A stretch of 64,000 nucleotides of DNA from Mesorhizobium loti (GCA_014189435.1 CP050293.1:253001-317000); one strand, 5' to 3'; positions 17,923-31,511 are shown, numbered from the stretch's first letter. A program made the numbers and translations. The notes: generated from the sequence alone by a model not told the origin.

Positions 17923-19440
17923 TCATGCGGCAAGCTCCGTCTTGCGGATGTGGTCGGCGACCCGCAGCGCCTGTGCGGCGATAGACAATGCCGGATTAAC
18001 CGCCGCCGAATTCGGCAAAAAGCTCGCATCAACAACGAACAGGTTGCGGTGATCAAAGGCGCGGCAGAACGGATCGAGCGGCGATGTCGCCGGATCGTCG
18101 TCCATCTTGACCGTGCCGCACTGATGCGACGGCGTGCGCTTGTCGAAGGGGCGCGAGAGAACGATGGGATAACCGCAGGCGCGGAAGTTCTCGCGCATCA
18201 CCTTGGTCAGCCCGTCGAGCGACTGCATGTTGGAGCGCCGCCACTGCATGACGATGTCCTTGCCGTCGACCATGATGCGGCTTTCCGGATCGGGCAGGTC
18301 TTCGCACATCAGGTACCAGTCGACGGCGTGGCCGGCCATGAAATCGAGCGCGAATTTCGGCGTATATTTGACATTGGCCTTGAGCATGTTGCCGTCGATC
18401 TTGCCGAGCAACTGGACGTTGCCGAGCGGCTTGCCGCCCTTGCCGTCGGACAGGTAATAATCGTTCAGCATCAGCGTCTTCTGATAGACGGAATCGTTGC
18501 GGCGGCGTGGGTCGATCGCCAGCATGGCGCTCGAATTGTGGTTCATGAAATTGCGGCCGACCTGGTCTGAGCGATTGGCAAGACCCTTGCCACCTCCCTT
18601 GCCGCTGTTGGGTGAGGGCGAGCGCAGCAAGATGACGGCGGAATTGACCGCGCCGGCCGAGAGGATGACCAGCCTCGGCGACACTTTCTTCAGTTCACCG
18701 TTCTGGCGATAGTGAATGGCTGATATGGTTTTGCCATCGGGCGATGCTTCGAGATATTCGACGTAAGCGCCGGTTTCGAGCTTGATGTTCTGGTCGGTGA
18801 GGGCAGCCGTCAGCGGCCCGGTTTGCGCGTCGATCTTGCCCTGCCCGGTGTTGGGGAAAGCATCCCAGCCGGTCTTGCCCTCTTTCAGCCAGGTGTCGAT
18901 GTCGACGCCGAGCGGCAGCGAGGCCGGATGCAGGCCCAGCCCCTCCAGCTCCGCGCGAGCACGAGCGATCGGTGCCTCGTCCGGCACCGGCTTGTAGGCA
19001 TAGGGTACCGAATGGAACGGCTCGGTCGGGTCCTCGCCCAGCGTGCCGCGCACGCGAAACAGCTGTTCGGCTTTCGAATACCAAGGCTCGAACTCGTCAT
19101 AGGAAAACGGCCAGGCCGGCGAGACGCCGCCGAAATGCTCCATGGCGGCGAAATCTTCCTTGCGGTAGCGGATCAGCACCGCGCCGTAGAATTTCGAGTT
19201 GCCGCCGACATAGTAGTAATTGCCGGGGTTGAAGGCGGCACCGCCGGCCTCGCGCCACATCTCCTTTGGCCGGTAATGGCCGTCGACGAAGATCGAGCGC
19301 GTGTCGCGTGCGTGGGGCGTCGCCGGCAACGGTTCGCCGCGTTCCAGCATCAGGATCGAGGCGCCGCTGCCGGCAAGGCCGGAGGCGATCGTGGCGCCGC
19401 CAATGCCGGAGCCGATGATGACGATGTCCGGATTTGTCAT
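17923..19440 (-). CDS. GMC-family oxidoreductase (sugar/polyol dehydrogenase-like)
   Basis: The 505-residue protein starts with the FAD motif DIVIIGSGIGGATIASGLAG. YYYVGGNSKFYGAVLIRYR (near 77) and the C-terminal SHQCGTVKMDDDP with VVDASFLPNSAAVNPALSIA follow the gluconate/fructose dehydrogenase-like GMC subgroup. No twin-arginine signal is visible. Near residue 272 a glycine/lysine-rich stretch (SPNSGKGGGKG) interrupts an otherwise conserved segment before LANRSDQVGRNFMNH. The gene starts 5 bp from the ATPase gene of the sugar importer, so it belongs to the same transcript. Confidence 0.88.
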   Translation of the reverse strand: MTNPDIVIIGSGIGGATIASGLAGSGASILMLERGEPLPATPHARDTRSIFVDGHYRPKEMWREAGGAAFNPGNYYYVGGNSKFYGAVLIRYRKEDFAAMEHFGGVSPAWPFSYDEFEPWYSKAEQLFRVRGTLGEDPTEPFHSVPYAYKPVPDEAPIARARAELEGLGLHPASLPLGVDIDTWLKEGKTGWDAFPNTGQGKIDAQTGPLTAALTDQNIKLETGAYVEYLEASPDGKTISAIHYRQNGELKKVSPRLVILSAGAVNSAVILLRSPSPNSGKGGGKGLANRSDQVGRNFMNHNSSAMLAIDPRRRNDSVYQKTLMLNDYYLSDGKGGKPLGNVQLLGKIDGNMLKANVKYTPKFALDFMAGHAVDWYLMCEDLPDPESRIMVDGKDIVMQWRRSNMQSLDGLTKVMRENFRACGYPIVLSRPFDKRTPSHQCGTVKMDDDPATSPLDPFCRAFDHRNLFVVDASFLPNSAAVNPALSIAAQALRVADHIRKTELAA

Positions 19441-19445
19441 GGCCG

Positions 19446-20561
19446 TCAGCGAATGCGGGTCTCGGTCGCCGGATCGAAGAACACCGCCTTGGTCAGGTTG
19501 AAGGCGAGCGGCGTGCTGGTGCCCGGCTGGATGTTGGCATCGGCGCGCAGCCGCGCCACCACGCCCTTGCCGCCGAGATTGGTGACGGCGAAGGTGTCCG
19601 AGCCTGCCGGTTCGACGACCTCGATATGACAGTCGGCGGTGGCGATGTTCGAGGCATTGCGCTCGGCGCCTTCCGGATCGGTCAGCGCTTCCGGGCGGAC
19701 GCCGAAGATGATCGGCTTGCCCTGGAATGCCGACAGGCCCGCCGGCGCATTGGCCATCGGCAGGTTGATTGGCTCGCGCGCCTCCCGCTGCAGCACGACG
19801 GACAGCGCGTTGCCGTTGGTGCCGATCGTCGCCGGGATCAGGTTCATCGCCGGCGAGCCCATGAAATCAGCGACGAAGAGATTGGTCGGGTTGTTGTAGA
19901 TCTCGGCCGGAGTGCCGAACTGCTGCACCTCGCCGTCGCGCATGACAGCGATCTTGGTCGCCAGCGTCATCGCCTCGATCTGGTCGTGGGTGACGTAGAC
20001 GATGGTTGTGCCGGTGGTGGCGTGCAGGCGCTTGATCTCGATGCGCATGTCGACGCGCAGCTTGGCGTCGAGATTGGAGAGCGGCTCGTCGAACAGGAAC
20101 AATTTGGGGTCGCGCACCAGCGCCCGGCCCATGGCGACGCGCTGGCGCTGGCCGCCGGAAAGTTGGCTCGGCTTGCGCTGCAGCAGGTGGCCGATCTGCA
20201 GCACCTTGGCCACCTTGTCGATCGCCTTCTGGCGCTCCGCCGCCGGCACGCCGCGCATCTCCATGCCGAAGGAGATGTTTCCGGCCACCGTCATGTTCGG
20301 GTAGAGCGCATAGCTCTGGAACACCATGGCGATGTCGCGCTTGGAGGGATGCAGATCGTTGATGGCGCGGCCGTCGACGCGGATTTCGCCCGAGGTGATC
20401 GTCTCCAGGCCGGCAATGGTGTTGAGCAAGGTCGACTTGCCGCAGCCGGACGGGCCGACCAGCACCAGGAAGCCGCCTTTCTCAAGCTCGACATCGATCC
20501 CCTTCAGGATCTCGACCTGGCCGAAGCGCTTTCTCAGACCATCAATTTCCAGAAAAGCCAT
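19446..20561 (-). CDS. CUT1-type sugar ABC transporter ATPase (MalK/UgpC-like)
   Basis: The 371-residue ATPase has Walker A GPSGCGKSTLLN (near 36), signature LSGGQRQRVAMGRALV, Walker B LFLFDEPLSNLD and a C-terminal regulatory TOBE domain (GVRPEALTDPEGAE), as in MalK/UgpC. The start MAFLEIDGLRKRFGQ at 20561 follows AAGGATAA; residues upstream belong to the permease frame. It energises the two permeases encoded immediately upstream. Confidence 0.92.
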   Translation of the reverse strand: MAFLEIDGLRKRFGQVEILKGIDVELEKGGFLVLVGPSGCGKSTLLNTIAGLETITSGEIRVDGRAINDLHPSKRDIAMVFQSYALYPNMTVAGNISFGMEMRGVPAAERQKAIDKVAKVLQIGHLLQRKPSQLSGGQRQRVAMGRALVRDPKLFLFDEPLSNLDAKLRVDMRIEIKRLHATTGTTIVYVTHDQIEAMTLATKIAVMRDGEVQQFGTPAEIYNNPTNLFVADFMGSPAMNLIPATIGTNGNALSVVLQREAREPINLPMANAPAGLSAFQGKPIIFGVRPEALTDPEGAERNASNIATADCHIEVVEPAGSDTFAVTNLGGKGVVARLRADANIQPGTSTPLAFNLTKAVFFDPATETRIR

Positions 20562-20565
20562 CAGA

Positions 20566-21510
20566 TTATCCTTTGACGGCGCCAGCCATGAGACCGCGCA
20601 CGAAGTAGCGGCCGGCGAGCACATAGACGAGAAGGGTGGGCAGTGCCGCGATCATCGCGGCCGCCATGTTAACGTTGTATTCGACGACGCCGGTCGAGGT
20701 GTTGACGACGTTGTTGAGCGCCACCGTCATCGGCATCGCGTCGCCGGTGCCGGCGTAAGCCGAGGCGAACAGGAAGTCGTTCCAGATGTTGGTGAACTGG
20801 TAGATCACGGTGACGACGAAGATCGGCATCGAATTCGGCAGCATGATGCGGCGGAATATCTGGAAGAAGGAGGCGCCGTCGACTTGCGCTGCCTTGACCA
20901 GTTCGGTTGGGAACGCCTCGTAGTAATTGCGGAAGAACAGCGTGGTGAAGCCGATGCCGTAGACGACGTGGACGAACACGAGGTTGACCGTCGGGTTGCC
21001 GAGGCCGAAGCTCGTTCCGACCGAGTTCTGCAGCGTGACGCCGAAGCGGCCGAGGCTGCCGAGGATGGTTGCCATCGGCAGCAGCACCGACTGGAACGGA
21101 ATGAAGCAGGCAAACAGCATCAGCCCGAACACCAGCGTCGCCCCGCGAAAACGCCATTTGGTCAGGATATAGCCGTTCAGCGCCCCGAGCATCGTCGAGA
21201 TCAGCACGGCCGGAACAACCATCTTGATGGAGTTCCAGAAATAGCCCTTGATGCCGGCGCAGGTGAGGCCGACGCAGGTTTCGCCCCAGGCTTTCACCCA
21301 TGGGTCGAAGGTCGGCGCCCTGGGCAGGGCCAGCATGTTGCCATTCTGGATCTCGTCCATGGTCTTGAACGAGGTCACCAGCATGACGAACAGCGGCATC
21401 AAATAGAACAGCGCAAACAGCGCCAGCAGCCCGTAGATGACGATGCGGTTGAGGATCTTGACGTTGACGCCGCCAGAGGCCTGGCGGGCGGGAGTGGTGA
21501 CAGCGCTCAT
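20566..21510 (-). CDS. CUT1 sugar ABC transporter permease (MalG-like)
   Basis: The 314-residue protein has six membrane segments and the MalG-type EAA loop, here YYEAFPTELVKAAQVDGASF (near 189-208). The next residues, IFRRIMLPNSMP, complete the contact site for the ATPase. The ATG overlaps the stop of the previous permease gene by four bases, so the pair is coupled. It forms the inner-membrane channel with the MalF-like partner. Confidence 0.92.
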   Translation of the reverse strand: MSAVTTPARQASGGVNVKILNRIVIYGLLALFALFYLMPLFVMLVTSFKTMDEIQNGNMLALPRAPTFDPWVKAWGETCVGLTCAGIKGYFWNSIKMVVPAVLISTMLGALNGYILTKWRFRGATLVFGLMLFACFIPFQSVLLPMATILGSLGRFGVTLQNSVGTSFGLGNPTVNLVFVHVVYGIGFTTLFFRNYYEAFPTELVKAAQVDGASFFQIFRRIMLPNSMPIFVVTVIYQFTNIWNDFLFASAYAGTGDAMPMTVALNNVVNTSTGVVEYNVNMAAAMIAALPTLLVYVLAGRYFVRGLMAGAVKG

Positions 21511-22457
21511 CGCGGCTTCTCCCGCAGTTCCGAATAGAGATAAGGCACGATGATGGCGACGATGGTCATCAGCATGATCACCGCACTTGCCGAGCCGACG
21601 GCCATTTCGTTGCGCTTGAACGTGTACTCATACATGAAGTTGGACGGCAGCCAGGCCGAGCCGCCCGGCCCGCCGCTGGTCAGCGCTACGACCAGATCGT
21701 AGGACTTGATGGCGAGGTGGGCGAGCACGATGAAGGCCGACAGGAAGATCGGCCGCAGCAGCGGAATGACGATGCGGCGGTAGAGCTGGAAGGTGGTGGC
21801 GCCGTCTATCTGCGCCGCCTTCATGATCTCGCCGTCGATGCCGCGCAGGCCGGCCAGGAACATCGCCATGATGAAGCCGGAGGCCTGCCAGACGCCGGCG
21901 ATGACCACCGTGTAGATGACGAAATCCTTGTTCTTGATCCAGTCGAAATGGAAGCTCGTCCAGCCCCATTGATGCAAGGTCTGTTCAAGGCCGAGGCCGG
22001 GATCGAGGAACCATTTCCAGGCGACGCCGGTGACGATGAAGGATAGCGCCATCGGGTAGAGATAGATCGGCCGCAACACGCCTTCGCCGCGGATCTTCTG
22101 GTCGAGCAGGATGGCCAGGAACAGGCCGAGCGCCAGGCAGATGGCGATGTAGAGAAAGCCGAAAATGCCCATATTGACGATCGACGTGTACCAGCTCGAC
22201 GGCGGATCGGAATCGAAAGTCCAACCCCATAGTCGTTGATACGCGCGCGGCCCGGTGATGACATAGGACGGGAAGGTCTTGGAATTGGTGAAGGACAGAT
22301 AGACCGTCCACAGGATGAAGCCGTAGACGAAGACGATGGTGATGGCGAAGCTTGGCGCCAGCACGATCTTCGGCAGGGCGTCCTGCAGGCGCGAGCGCAC
22401 CGAGGCGCGGTGTCGCTCCGGCGTCAGCTTGATCTGTGTGGTCGCTACACTGCTCAT
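21507..22457 (-). CDS. CUT1 sugar ABC transporter permease (MalF-like)
   Basis: The 316-residue protein has six membrane segments. Its EAA loop reads GLRGIDGEIMKAAQIDGATT (near 202-221), followed by FQLYRRIVIPLLRPIF. The start MSSVATTQIKL at 22457 is preceded by GGGAGGAGC, a strong ribosome site. A hairpin at 22571-22594 separates it from the binding-protein gene upstream. Confidence 0.92.
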   Translation of the reverse strand: MSSVATTQIKLTPERHRASVRSRLQDALPKIVLAPSFAITIVFVYGFILWTVYLSFTNSKTFPSYVITGPRAYQRLWGWTFDSDPPSSWYTSIVNMGIFGFLYIAICLALGLFLAILLDQKIRGEGVLRPIYLYPMALSFIVTGVAWKWFLDPGLGLEQTLHQWGWTSFHFDWIKNKDFVIYTVVIAGVWQASGFIMAMFLAGLRGIDGEIMKAAQIDGATTFQLYRRIVIPLLRPIFLSAFIVLAHLAIKSYDLVVALTSGGPGGSAWLPSNFMYEYTFKRNEMAVGSASAVIMLMTIVAIIVPYLYSELREKPR

Positions 22458-22570
22458 GAGGCTCCTCCCGTTTCGGGTCGTCCGTGCTCTGCCGTCAGGC
22501 GGCAGGGCGACCCAGTGCATACGGGTCTTTGGTCGGCATGGTGTTCAAGCCGGCCAATCCTGAGGTGAAA

Positions 22571-22594
22571 CCTTCCCCGCCGAAGCGGGGAAGG
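22571..22594 (-). other. Intercistronic hairpin after the sugar binding-protein gene
   Basis: A perfect 10-bp stem (CCTTCCCCGC with GCGGGGAAGG) closes a tetraloop in the 154-bp gap between binding protein and permease. It sits in the same place as the hairpin at 7975-7998 of the other importer, so it probably sets the ratio of binding protein to membrane subunits. Confidence 0.6.
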
Positions 22595-22611
22595 TGTTTT
22601 AGGCGTGGCGC

Positions 22612-23865
22612 TTACTTGGCGTCGTCGATCGCCTTGACCAGCTCGGTCACGGCCTCGTCAGAGGTCTTGATCTGACCATGGACGAACTTGGAGACGACAT
22701 CCTTGTAGGCATTGGCGACCGCCGGAGGCGCGCCATAGCCCTGGGCGAGCGAGCCGAACAGCGTGCCGCCGTCATTGGCTGCCTTCAGGTCGGCGATGCC
22801 CTTCTTGCCGCAAGCGTCGAAGTCGGTGTCCGGAACGTCGGTGCGGGCCGGAACCGAACCCTTGACGACGTTGAAGGCCGACTGGAAGCTCTTCGACAGG
22901 GTGGCGGTGGCCAACGCGACCTGGGCGGCCTTGCGGTCGTCGGGAACGTTGAACATGCCGAACATGTCGGAGTTGTAGATCACCGAGCCGTCGGTGCCCG
23001 GGAAGCGATAGCACAGGAAGTCCGTGCCCGGGGTCTTGTTGGCGGCGTGGAACTCGCCCTTGGCCCAGTCGCCCATGACCTGAACCAGGGCATCGCCCTT
23101 GATGACCATGGCGGTGGCAAGGTTCCAGTCGCGGCCCGAGAAGTTCGGGTCGACATAGGTGACGAGCTTGGCGAGGTTGTCGAACGACTTCTTCATCGTG
23201 TCGGACTTGAGCGAAGCGTCGTCGAGGTCGTTGAAGGCCTTCTTGTAGAACTCAGGTCCGCCGGTCGACAGCACGACCGAGTCGAACATGGTGGCTTCCT
23301 GCCAGTTCTGGCCGCCGAGAGCGAGCGGGATCACGCCTGCCGCCTTGGCCTTGTCGAGCAGGGCAACGAAGTCGTCGAAGGTCTTCGGCTCGGCGCCGCC
23401 GATCTTGTCCATGACGGCCTTGTTGATCCACAGCCAGTTGACCGAGTGGACGTTGACCGGAGCCGCGACCCACTTGCCTTCATAGACCGAGAACTTCTGC
23501 AGGGCCGCCGGAACGGACTTGTCCCAGCCTTCCTTCTTCGCCGTTTCGGTCAGGTCGCCCATGACGCCGGCAGCCGCATAGTCGAGCACGGTGTAGCCGA
23601 GCATCTGCGAGGCGGTCGGATAATTGCCGGCGGCAACCATCGCCTTCAGCGCGGTCATGGCAGCGTCGCCGCCACCGCCGGCCACCGGCACGTCCTTCCA
23701 GGCGTAGCCTTCCTTGGCCAGGTCGCCCTTGAGGACGTTGAGAGCAGCCGCTTCGCCGCCCGACGTCCACCAATGCAGCATCTGGACTTCCTTGACGTCC
23801 TCGGCATGGGCCGCGAAAGCCAGGCCCGATGCGAGAGCCGTTCCGATAAGCAGTTTGCGCAACAT
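22612..23865 (-). CDS. CUT1 sugar ABC transporter substrate-binding protein
   Basis: The 417-residue protein has a clear signal peptide, [18 protein letters not shown], with cleavage expected after AHA. The mature part starts with [20 protein letters not shown], typical of family-1 oligosaccharide or glucose/mannose-binding proteins. The start at 23865 follows GGGAGGAAG. It delivers a sugar to the two permeases encoded downstream on the same strand. The ligand is not identifiable by eye. Confidence 0.92.
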   Translation of the reverse strand: MLRKLLIGTALASGLAFAAHAEDVKEVQMLHWWTSGGEAAALNVLKGDLAKEGYAWKDVPVAGGGGDAAMTALKAMVAAGNYPTASQMLGYTVLDYAAAGVMGDLTETAKKEGWDKSVPAALQKFSVYEGKWVAAPVNVHSVNWLWINKAVMDKIGGAEPKTFDDFVALLDKAKAAGVIPLALGGQNWQEATMFDSVVLSTGGPEFYKKAFNDLDDASLKSDTMKKSFDNLAKLVTYVDPNFSGRDWNLATAMVIKGDALVQVMGDWAKGEFHAANKTPGTDFLCYRFPGTDGSVIYNSDMFGMFNVPDDRKAAQVALATATLSKSFQSAFNVVKGSVPARTDVPDTDFDACGKKGIADLKAANDGGTLFGSLAQGYGAPPAVANAYKDVVSKFVHGQIKTSDEAVTELVKAIDDAK

Positions 23866-23924
23866 GTACTTCCTCCCTTGTTGCATCTACACGACCGGCG
23901 GATGCCCGCCGGGTTCTTCTCAAC

Positions 23925-25436
23925 TCAGCCGACCCACCATCCGGTGCGCTGGCCGCGATGGAACTGGATTGTCTTTTCCTCGGTATAATCCTCGACGGCA
24001 CGCTTGCCGAGTTCGCGCCCGAGACCGGACTGCTTGTAGCCTCCGAAAGGCAGCTCGGGATAACCTTCCATGAATGTGTTCACCCAGACGGTCCCCGAAC
24101 GCACCCCACGCGCCACCGACATGCAAGTGTCGATGCTGGCGCTCCACACGCCCGCCGACAAACCATAGGGCGTGTTGTTGGCGATGTGCAACGCCTTTTC
24201 AATCGATTCAAAAGTCAGCACCGAGAGCACCGGGCCGAACACTTCCTCGCGCGCTATGGCCATATCCTCGGTGACGCCGCGGATGATGGTGGGATCCAGG
24301 TATTGGCCGGCATTGGAGGCCAGTTGCTTGCCGCCGATATAGACGCTGCTGCCCTCGGTCGCGGCTGCCGCTACGTAACCTGCCACCTTGGCCAAATGGT
24401 CGGATGAGATCATGGCCCCAACCTTGGTCTGATCGTCGAGCGGATCGCCGACCGTCACCCTGGCGGTGAGCGCCTTGACGGCACCGAGAAAATCGTCGGC
24501 GATCGCTTCATGCACGATCAGCCGGCTGCCGGCATTGCAGCATTCGCCGGCGTTGAAGAAACCGCCGAACACCGCGGCGTCGGCGGCCGCTTCGAGGTCG
24601 GCGTCGGGGAAGACGATCTGGCCGTTCTTGCCGCCGAGCTCCATCGAGACTTTCTTCAGCGATTGCGCGGCCGCGGCCATCGTCATCTTGCCGACGCGGG
24701 TGGAGCCGGTGAACGACACCATCTCGACCAGGGGATGGCCGACCATCGGCGCACCGACATCGGCGCCCAGGCCTGCGAGGATGTTGACGACGCCAGCGGG
24801 CAGGCCGGCCTGCATCAGGATGTCGCCGAGCACGAAGGTCGAGGCCGAGGTCATCTCGCTCGGCTTGACCACCGCCGTGCAGCCGGCGGCGAGCGCGAAG
24901 GGCAGTTTCTGGCTGACGATCAGGAACGGGAAATTCCACGGCGTGATGATCGAGACGACGCCGATCGGCTCGCGCAGCACGACGCCCAGCATGGCGTCGC
25001 CGAGATTGGCGTAGCTCTCGCCATGCAGCGTGCGGGCGAGCGCGGCGGCATAGCGCCAGATGTCGACGGCGCCACCGATCTCGCCGCGCGCCTGGGCGAT
25101 CGGTTTGCCCGATTCCAGCGCATCGAGCCGGGCGATGTCTTCCAGCCGCGCCTCGATCAGGTCAGCCGCCTTGAGCAGGATCGCGGCGCGTTCAGCAGCC
25201 TTCATACGCGGCCACAGGCCGGTCTCGAAAGCTTTGTGCGCGGCCTGCATTGCGGCTTCCACTTCGGCCTCGCCGGCCTGCGCATAGTGCGAAACGGTGA
25301 AGCCGTGACCGGGGCTCTGGCGCGCAATCGTGCGGCCGTCGCGGGCGTCGATATGCTTGCCGTCGATCAGCAGCCTGTATGCCTTCGGCGCTGCGGACGC
25401 CTCGGCCGGCATGGAAATCTTGAGGGGTGCGTTCAT
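23925..25436 (-). CDS. Aldehyde dehydrogenase family protein
   Basis: The 503-residue aldehyde dehydrogenase has ITPWNFPFLIVSQKLPFALA (near 170), SMELGGKNGQIVFPDADLEA with the general-base glutamate (near 270), and the cysteine motif FFNAGECCNAGSRL (near 303). The position between enoyl-CoA hydratase and the sugar-binding-protein gene puts it in the LacI-linked catabolic operon. There it probably oxidises a semialdehyde produced from the imported carbohydrate. Confidence 0.9.
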   Translation of the reverse strand: MNAPLKISMPAEASAAPKAYRLLIDGKHIDARDGRTIARQSPGHGFTVSHYAQAGEAEVEAAMQAAHKAFETGLWPRMKAAERAAILLKAADLIEARLEDIARLDALESGKPIAQARGEIGGAVDIWRYAAALARTLHGESYANLGDAMLGVVLREPIGVVSIITPWNFPFLIVSQKLPFALAAGCTAVVKPSEMTSASTFVLGDILMQAGLPAGVVNILAGLGADVGAPMVGHPLVEMVSFTGSTRVGKMTMAAAAQSLKKVSMELGGKNGQIVFPDADLEAAADAAVFGGFFNAGECCNAGSRLIVHEAIADDFLGAVKALTARVTVGDPLDDQTKVGAMISSDHLAKVAGYVAAAATEGSSVYIGGKQLASNAGQYLDPTIIRGVTEDMAIAREEVFGPVLSVLTFESIEKALHIANNTPYGLSAGVWSASIDTCMSVARGVRSGTVWVNTFMEGYPELPFGGYKQSGLGRELGKRAVEDYTEEKTIQFHRGQRTGWWVG

Positions 25437-25445
25437 GTGTTTCCT

Positions 25446-26214
25446 CTAGGATCTCGAAAAGGCCGGCTTCTGCTTGGTCTTGAAGGCACCGACGCCAGTC
25501 TTGAGGTCGCCGGTCATGGCGATGAAGCCGCTGGCCAGCGCTTCGGTGGCGGCGGCACTTTCCTCGCCTTCGGCGACCGCGATCATCAATTTGGCGGCCT
25601 CCGTCGCTAGTGGTCCGCGCTCGGCGATCTTCTCGGCCCAGGCCTTGGCTTCGTCGTGTGCCTTGCCGGTCTCGACCACCCGGTCGACAATGCCCAAGGC
25701 CAGTGCTTCAGGGGCGAGAAAGATCTCGCCGCCCAGCGCCATGCGCCGCACGGTCTGCGCGCCGAAGCGGCGCACGGCGCGCTGTGTGCCGGACCAGCCC
25801 GGAACGACGCCGATCGAGGTTTCGGGGAAGCCGAGCTTGATTTGTGTCTCCGCGACGCGAAAGTCGCAAGCCACAGCCAGTTCCAGCCCGCCACCCAGCG
25901 CATGGCCGGACAGCACAGCGATGGTCGGCTGCCTGAGCCGCGCCAGCCGGTCGAAGACGCGGTGGCCGTAGCGCACCCACTGCACCTGGAAATCGGCGGC
26001 ACTCATCTGCGCCCACGCCTCGACATCGCCGCCGGCGCAAAAGCCCTTGCCTTCGCCGCGCAGCAGCACGACGCGAACGCCCTCGGCCATCTCAGCCGCG
26101 TCGAGCGCTGTCTCCAGCGCCCGCAGCATCGGGATGTCGAGCGCGTTGAATTTCTCGGGCCGGCGCAGCGTGACGATGCCGATGGTGCCATCCTGCTCGA
26201 AGGTGACGAGAGGC

Positions 26215-26222
<8 letters not shown>
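25446..26222 (-). CDS. Enoyl-CoA hydratase/isomerase family protein
   Basis: The 258-residue crotonase-fold protein has an oxyanion-hole segment GFCAGGDVEAW (near 67) and the family signature LSGHALGGGLELAVACDFRVA (near 98), followed by KLGFPETSIGVVPGWSGTQR. The ATG at 26222 overlaps the end of the CoA-transferase gene by eight bases. Pairing with a CoA-transferase suggests hydration or cleavage of a CoA-activated acid from the pathway. Confidence 0.88.
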
Positions 26223-29884
<3,662 letters not shown>

Positions 29885-29920
29885 CCAGATGCTTCCTCCC
29901 GGCTTCACGATCAAAATCTA

Positions 29921-29934
29921 TTGGAACGTTCTAA
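29921..29934. promoter_or_regulatory. Probable LacI-family operator O1
   Basis: TTGGAACGTTCTAA lies 37 bp upstream of the LacI-family start codon. Its core GAACGTTC is a perfect palindrome with a central CG, the usual form for LacI-family operators, and is shared with the site at 30087-30098. Binding here would give autoregulation of the operon. Confidence 0.72.
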
Positions 29935-30086
29935 TCATCGGTTCAATCCCGAGTCAATCAGGATTTTTTCGTCGGCCTGAAAGATCGATTGTCCGTACTC
30001 AAATGGCATATCCCGCAAGGCTTTCCTTGTTGCGATGCAGCATTTTCCCGTGAATAGGCTCCGAATCTTAAAGGTTCTTGATTTAT

Positions 30087-30098
30087 TGGAACGTTCCA
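30087..30098. promoter_or_regulatory. Probable LacI-family operator O2
   Basis: TGGAACGTTCCA is a perfect 12-bp palindrome 28 bp before the DUF993 start codon. It matches the core of the site at 29921. The pair, about 165 bp apart, could allow looping across the divergent promoter region. Confidence 0.75.
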
Positions 30099-30126
30099 TT
30101 TATAGGCGCGGCAAAGGGAGACATCG

Positions 30127-31281
30127 ATGGACATTTCCTTGCCTGGTGAGGATGGCCGCAGCAACCGCTATGCGCTTGTTGGCCAGCCGGTGCAGCCTGA
30201 CATCGGCGCGCGGTTTTCGCGCATCGCCTATGCCGCCGCACACGTCGTTGCCGATCCGCTTGCGATGACCGACCCGTGGTCAAGGCCGGTGGTCGACTGG
30301 GACAGGACGATGGCGTTCCGTCACCATCTGTGGCGGCTCGGCTTCCGCATTGCCGAGGCGATGGACACGTCGCAGCGCGGTATGGGATTCGACTGGGCAA
30401 ATGCACAGGAATTGATCCGCCGCTCGATCGCCGAAGCGCGCACGGTCGACGGCGCCGACCTCGCTTCGGGCGCGGGGACCGACCATCTGGCGCCGAGCGC
30501 CGCCAAAACAATCGACGATGTCATCAAGGCCTATGAAGAGCAGTTTGCTTTCATCGAAGGGCTCGGCGGTAAGGCGATCATGATGGCCAGCCGGGCGTTG
30601 GCAGCGGTGGCTAAAGGTCCGGACGACTACATCAGCGTCTACGACCGCATCCTGTCCCAGGCCTCCGGCAAGGTCATCCTGCATTGGCTGGGCGACATGT
30701 TCGATCCGGCGCTCAGGGGTTATTGGGGCAGCAGCAACTTCGAGGCGGCGCTCGATACAGTGGTTGCCATCATCGAACGCCACGCAACCAAGGTCGAAGG
30801 GATAAAAATCTCACTGCTCGACGCCGGCAAGGAGGTTGCGCTGAGGAACCGCCTGCCGGACGGCGTCGTCATGTTCACCGGCGACGACTTCAACTATCCC
30901 GAACTGATCGCCGGCGACGAGCAGAGGCATTCGCATGCGTTGCTCGGCATTTTCGACGCCATCGCTCCGGTCGCCAATGCAGCACTGGCGAAACTGGCGG
31001 ATGGCGACCGCGCCGGCTATGACGCCTTGATGGCGCCGACCGTGCCGCTATCGCGAAAAATCTTCGAGGCACCGACCGAGTACTACAAGGCCGGCATCGT
31101 CTTCATGGCCTGGCTGAACGGCCATCAGGACCATTTTGCCATGGTCGGCGGCATGCAGTCGGCGCGCGGCATCCGTCATTATGCCGATGTGTTCCGCCTT
31201 GCCGACCGGGCCGGATTGCTGGCCGATCCGGAACTGGCGGTTGCCAGGATGAAGAGTTTTTGCGCCGTGGCAGGCGTCTAG
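30127..31281 (+). CDS. DUF993 family protein (dihydrodipicolinate-synthase-like)
   Basis: The 384-residue protein looks like the DUF993 family, TIM-barrel relatives of dihydrodipicolinate synthase often annotated as aldolase-like. Segments such as HLAPSAAKTIDDVIKAYEEQ, KVILHWLGDMFDPALRGYWG and GIKISLLDAGKEVALRNRLP fit that call. The ATG follows AAGGGAG. Divergent placement from the LacI operon with shared operators implies a role in the same carbohydrate pathway, perhaps aldol cleavage or lyase chemistry. The reaction is unknown. Confidence 0.78.
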   Translation: MDISLPGEDGRSNRYALVGQPVQPDIGARFSRIAYAAAHVVADPLAMTDPWSRPVVDWDRTMAFRHHLWRLGFRIAEAMDTSQRGMGFDWANAQELIRRSIAEARTVDGADLASGAGTDHLAPSAAKTIDDVIKAYEEQFAFIEGLGGKAIMMASRALAAVAKGPDDYISVYDRILSQASGKVILHWLGDMFDPALRGYWGSSNFEAALDTVVAIIERHATKVEGIKISLLDAGKEVALRNRLPDGVVMFTGDDFNYPELIAGDEQRHSHALLGIFDAIAPVANAALAKLADGDRAGYDALMAPTVPLSRKIFEAPTEYYKAGIVFMAWLNGHQDHFAMVGGMQSARGIRHYADVFRLADRAGLLADPELAVARMKSFCAVAGV

Positions 31282-31511
31282 GTCTGCGACGAGGCTGGCC
31301 TCGGAGCAACTGGTCCGTGCGGGACTTGCTGTCACGTGATCGCCGAGCCTGCCTCAAATGATGGCTTGCGTGCGCATGGAGGTCTCATCAGCGCCTCCGT
31401 CGTCGTGCGGGCACGGAATAATTTTCGCATAGGCAATTTCTTTTGAACCAATTTCTCCTCAGGCGCGACCAAGCGGTGTGTCCAAATACGGTCCATCAAG
31501 GAGAACGTCTC

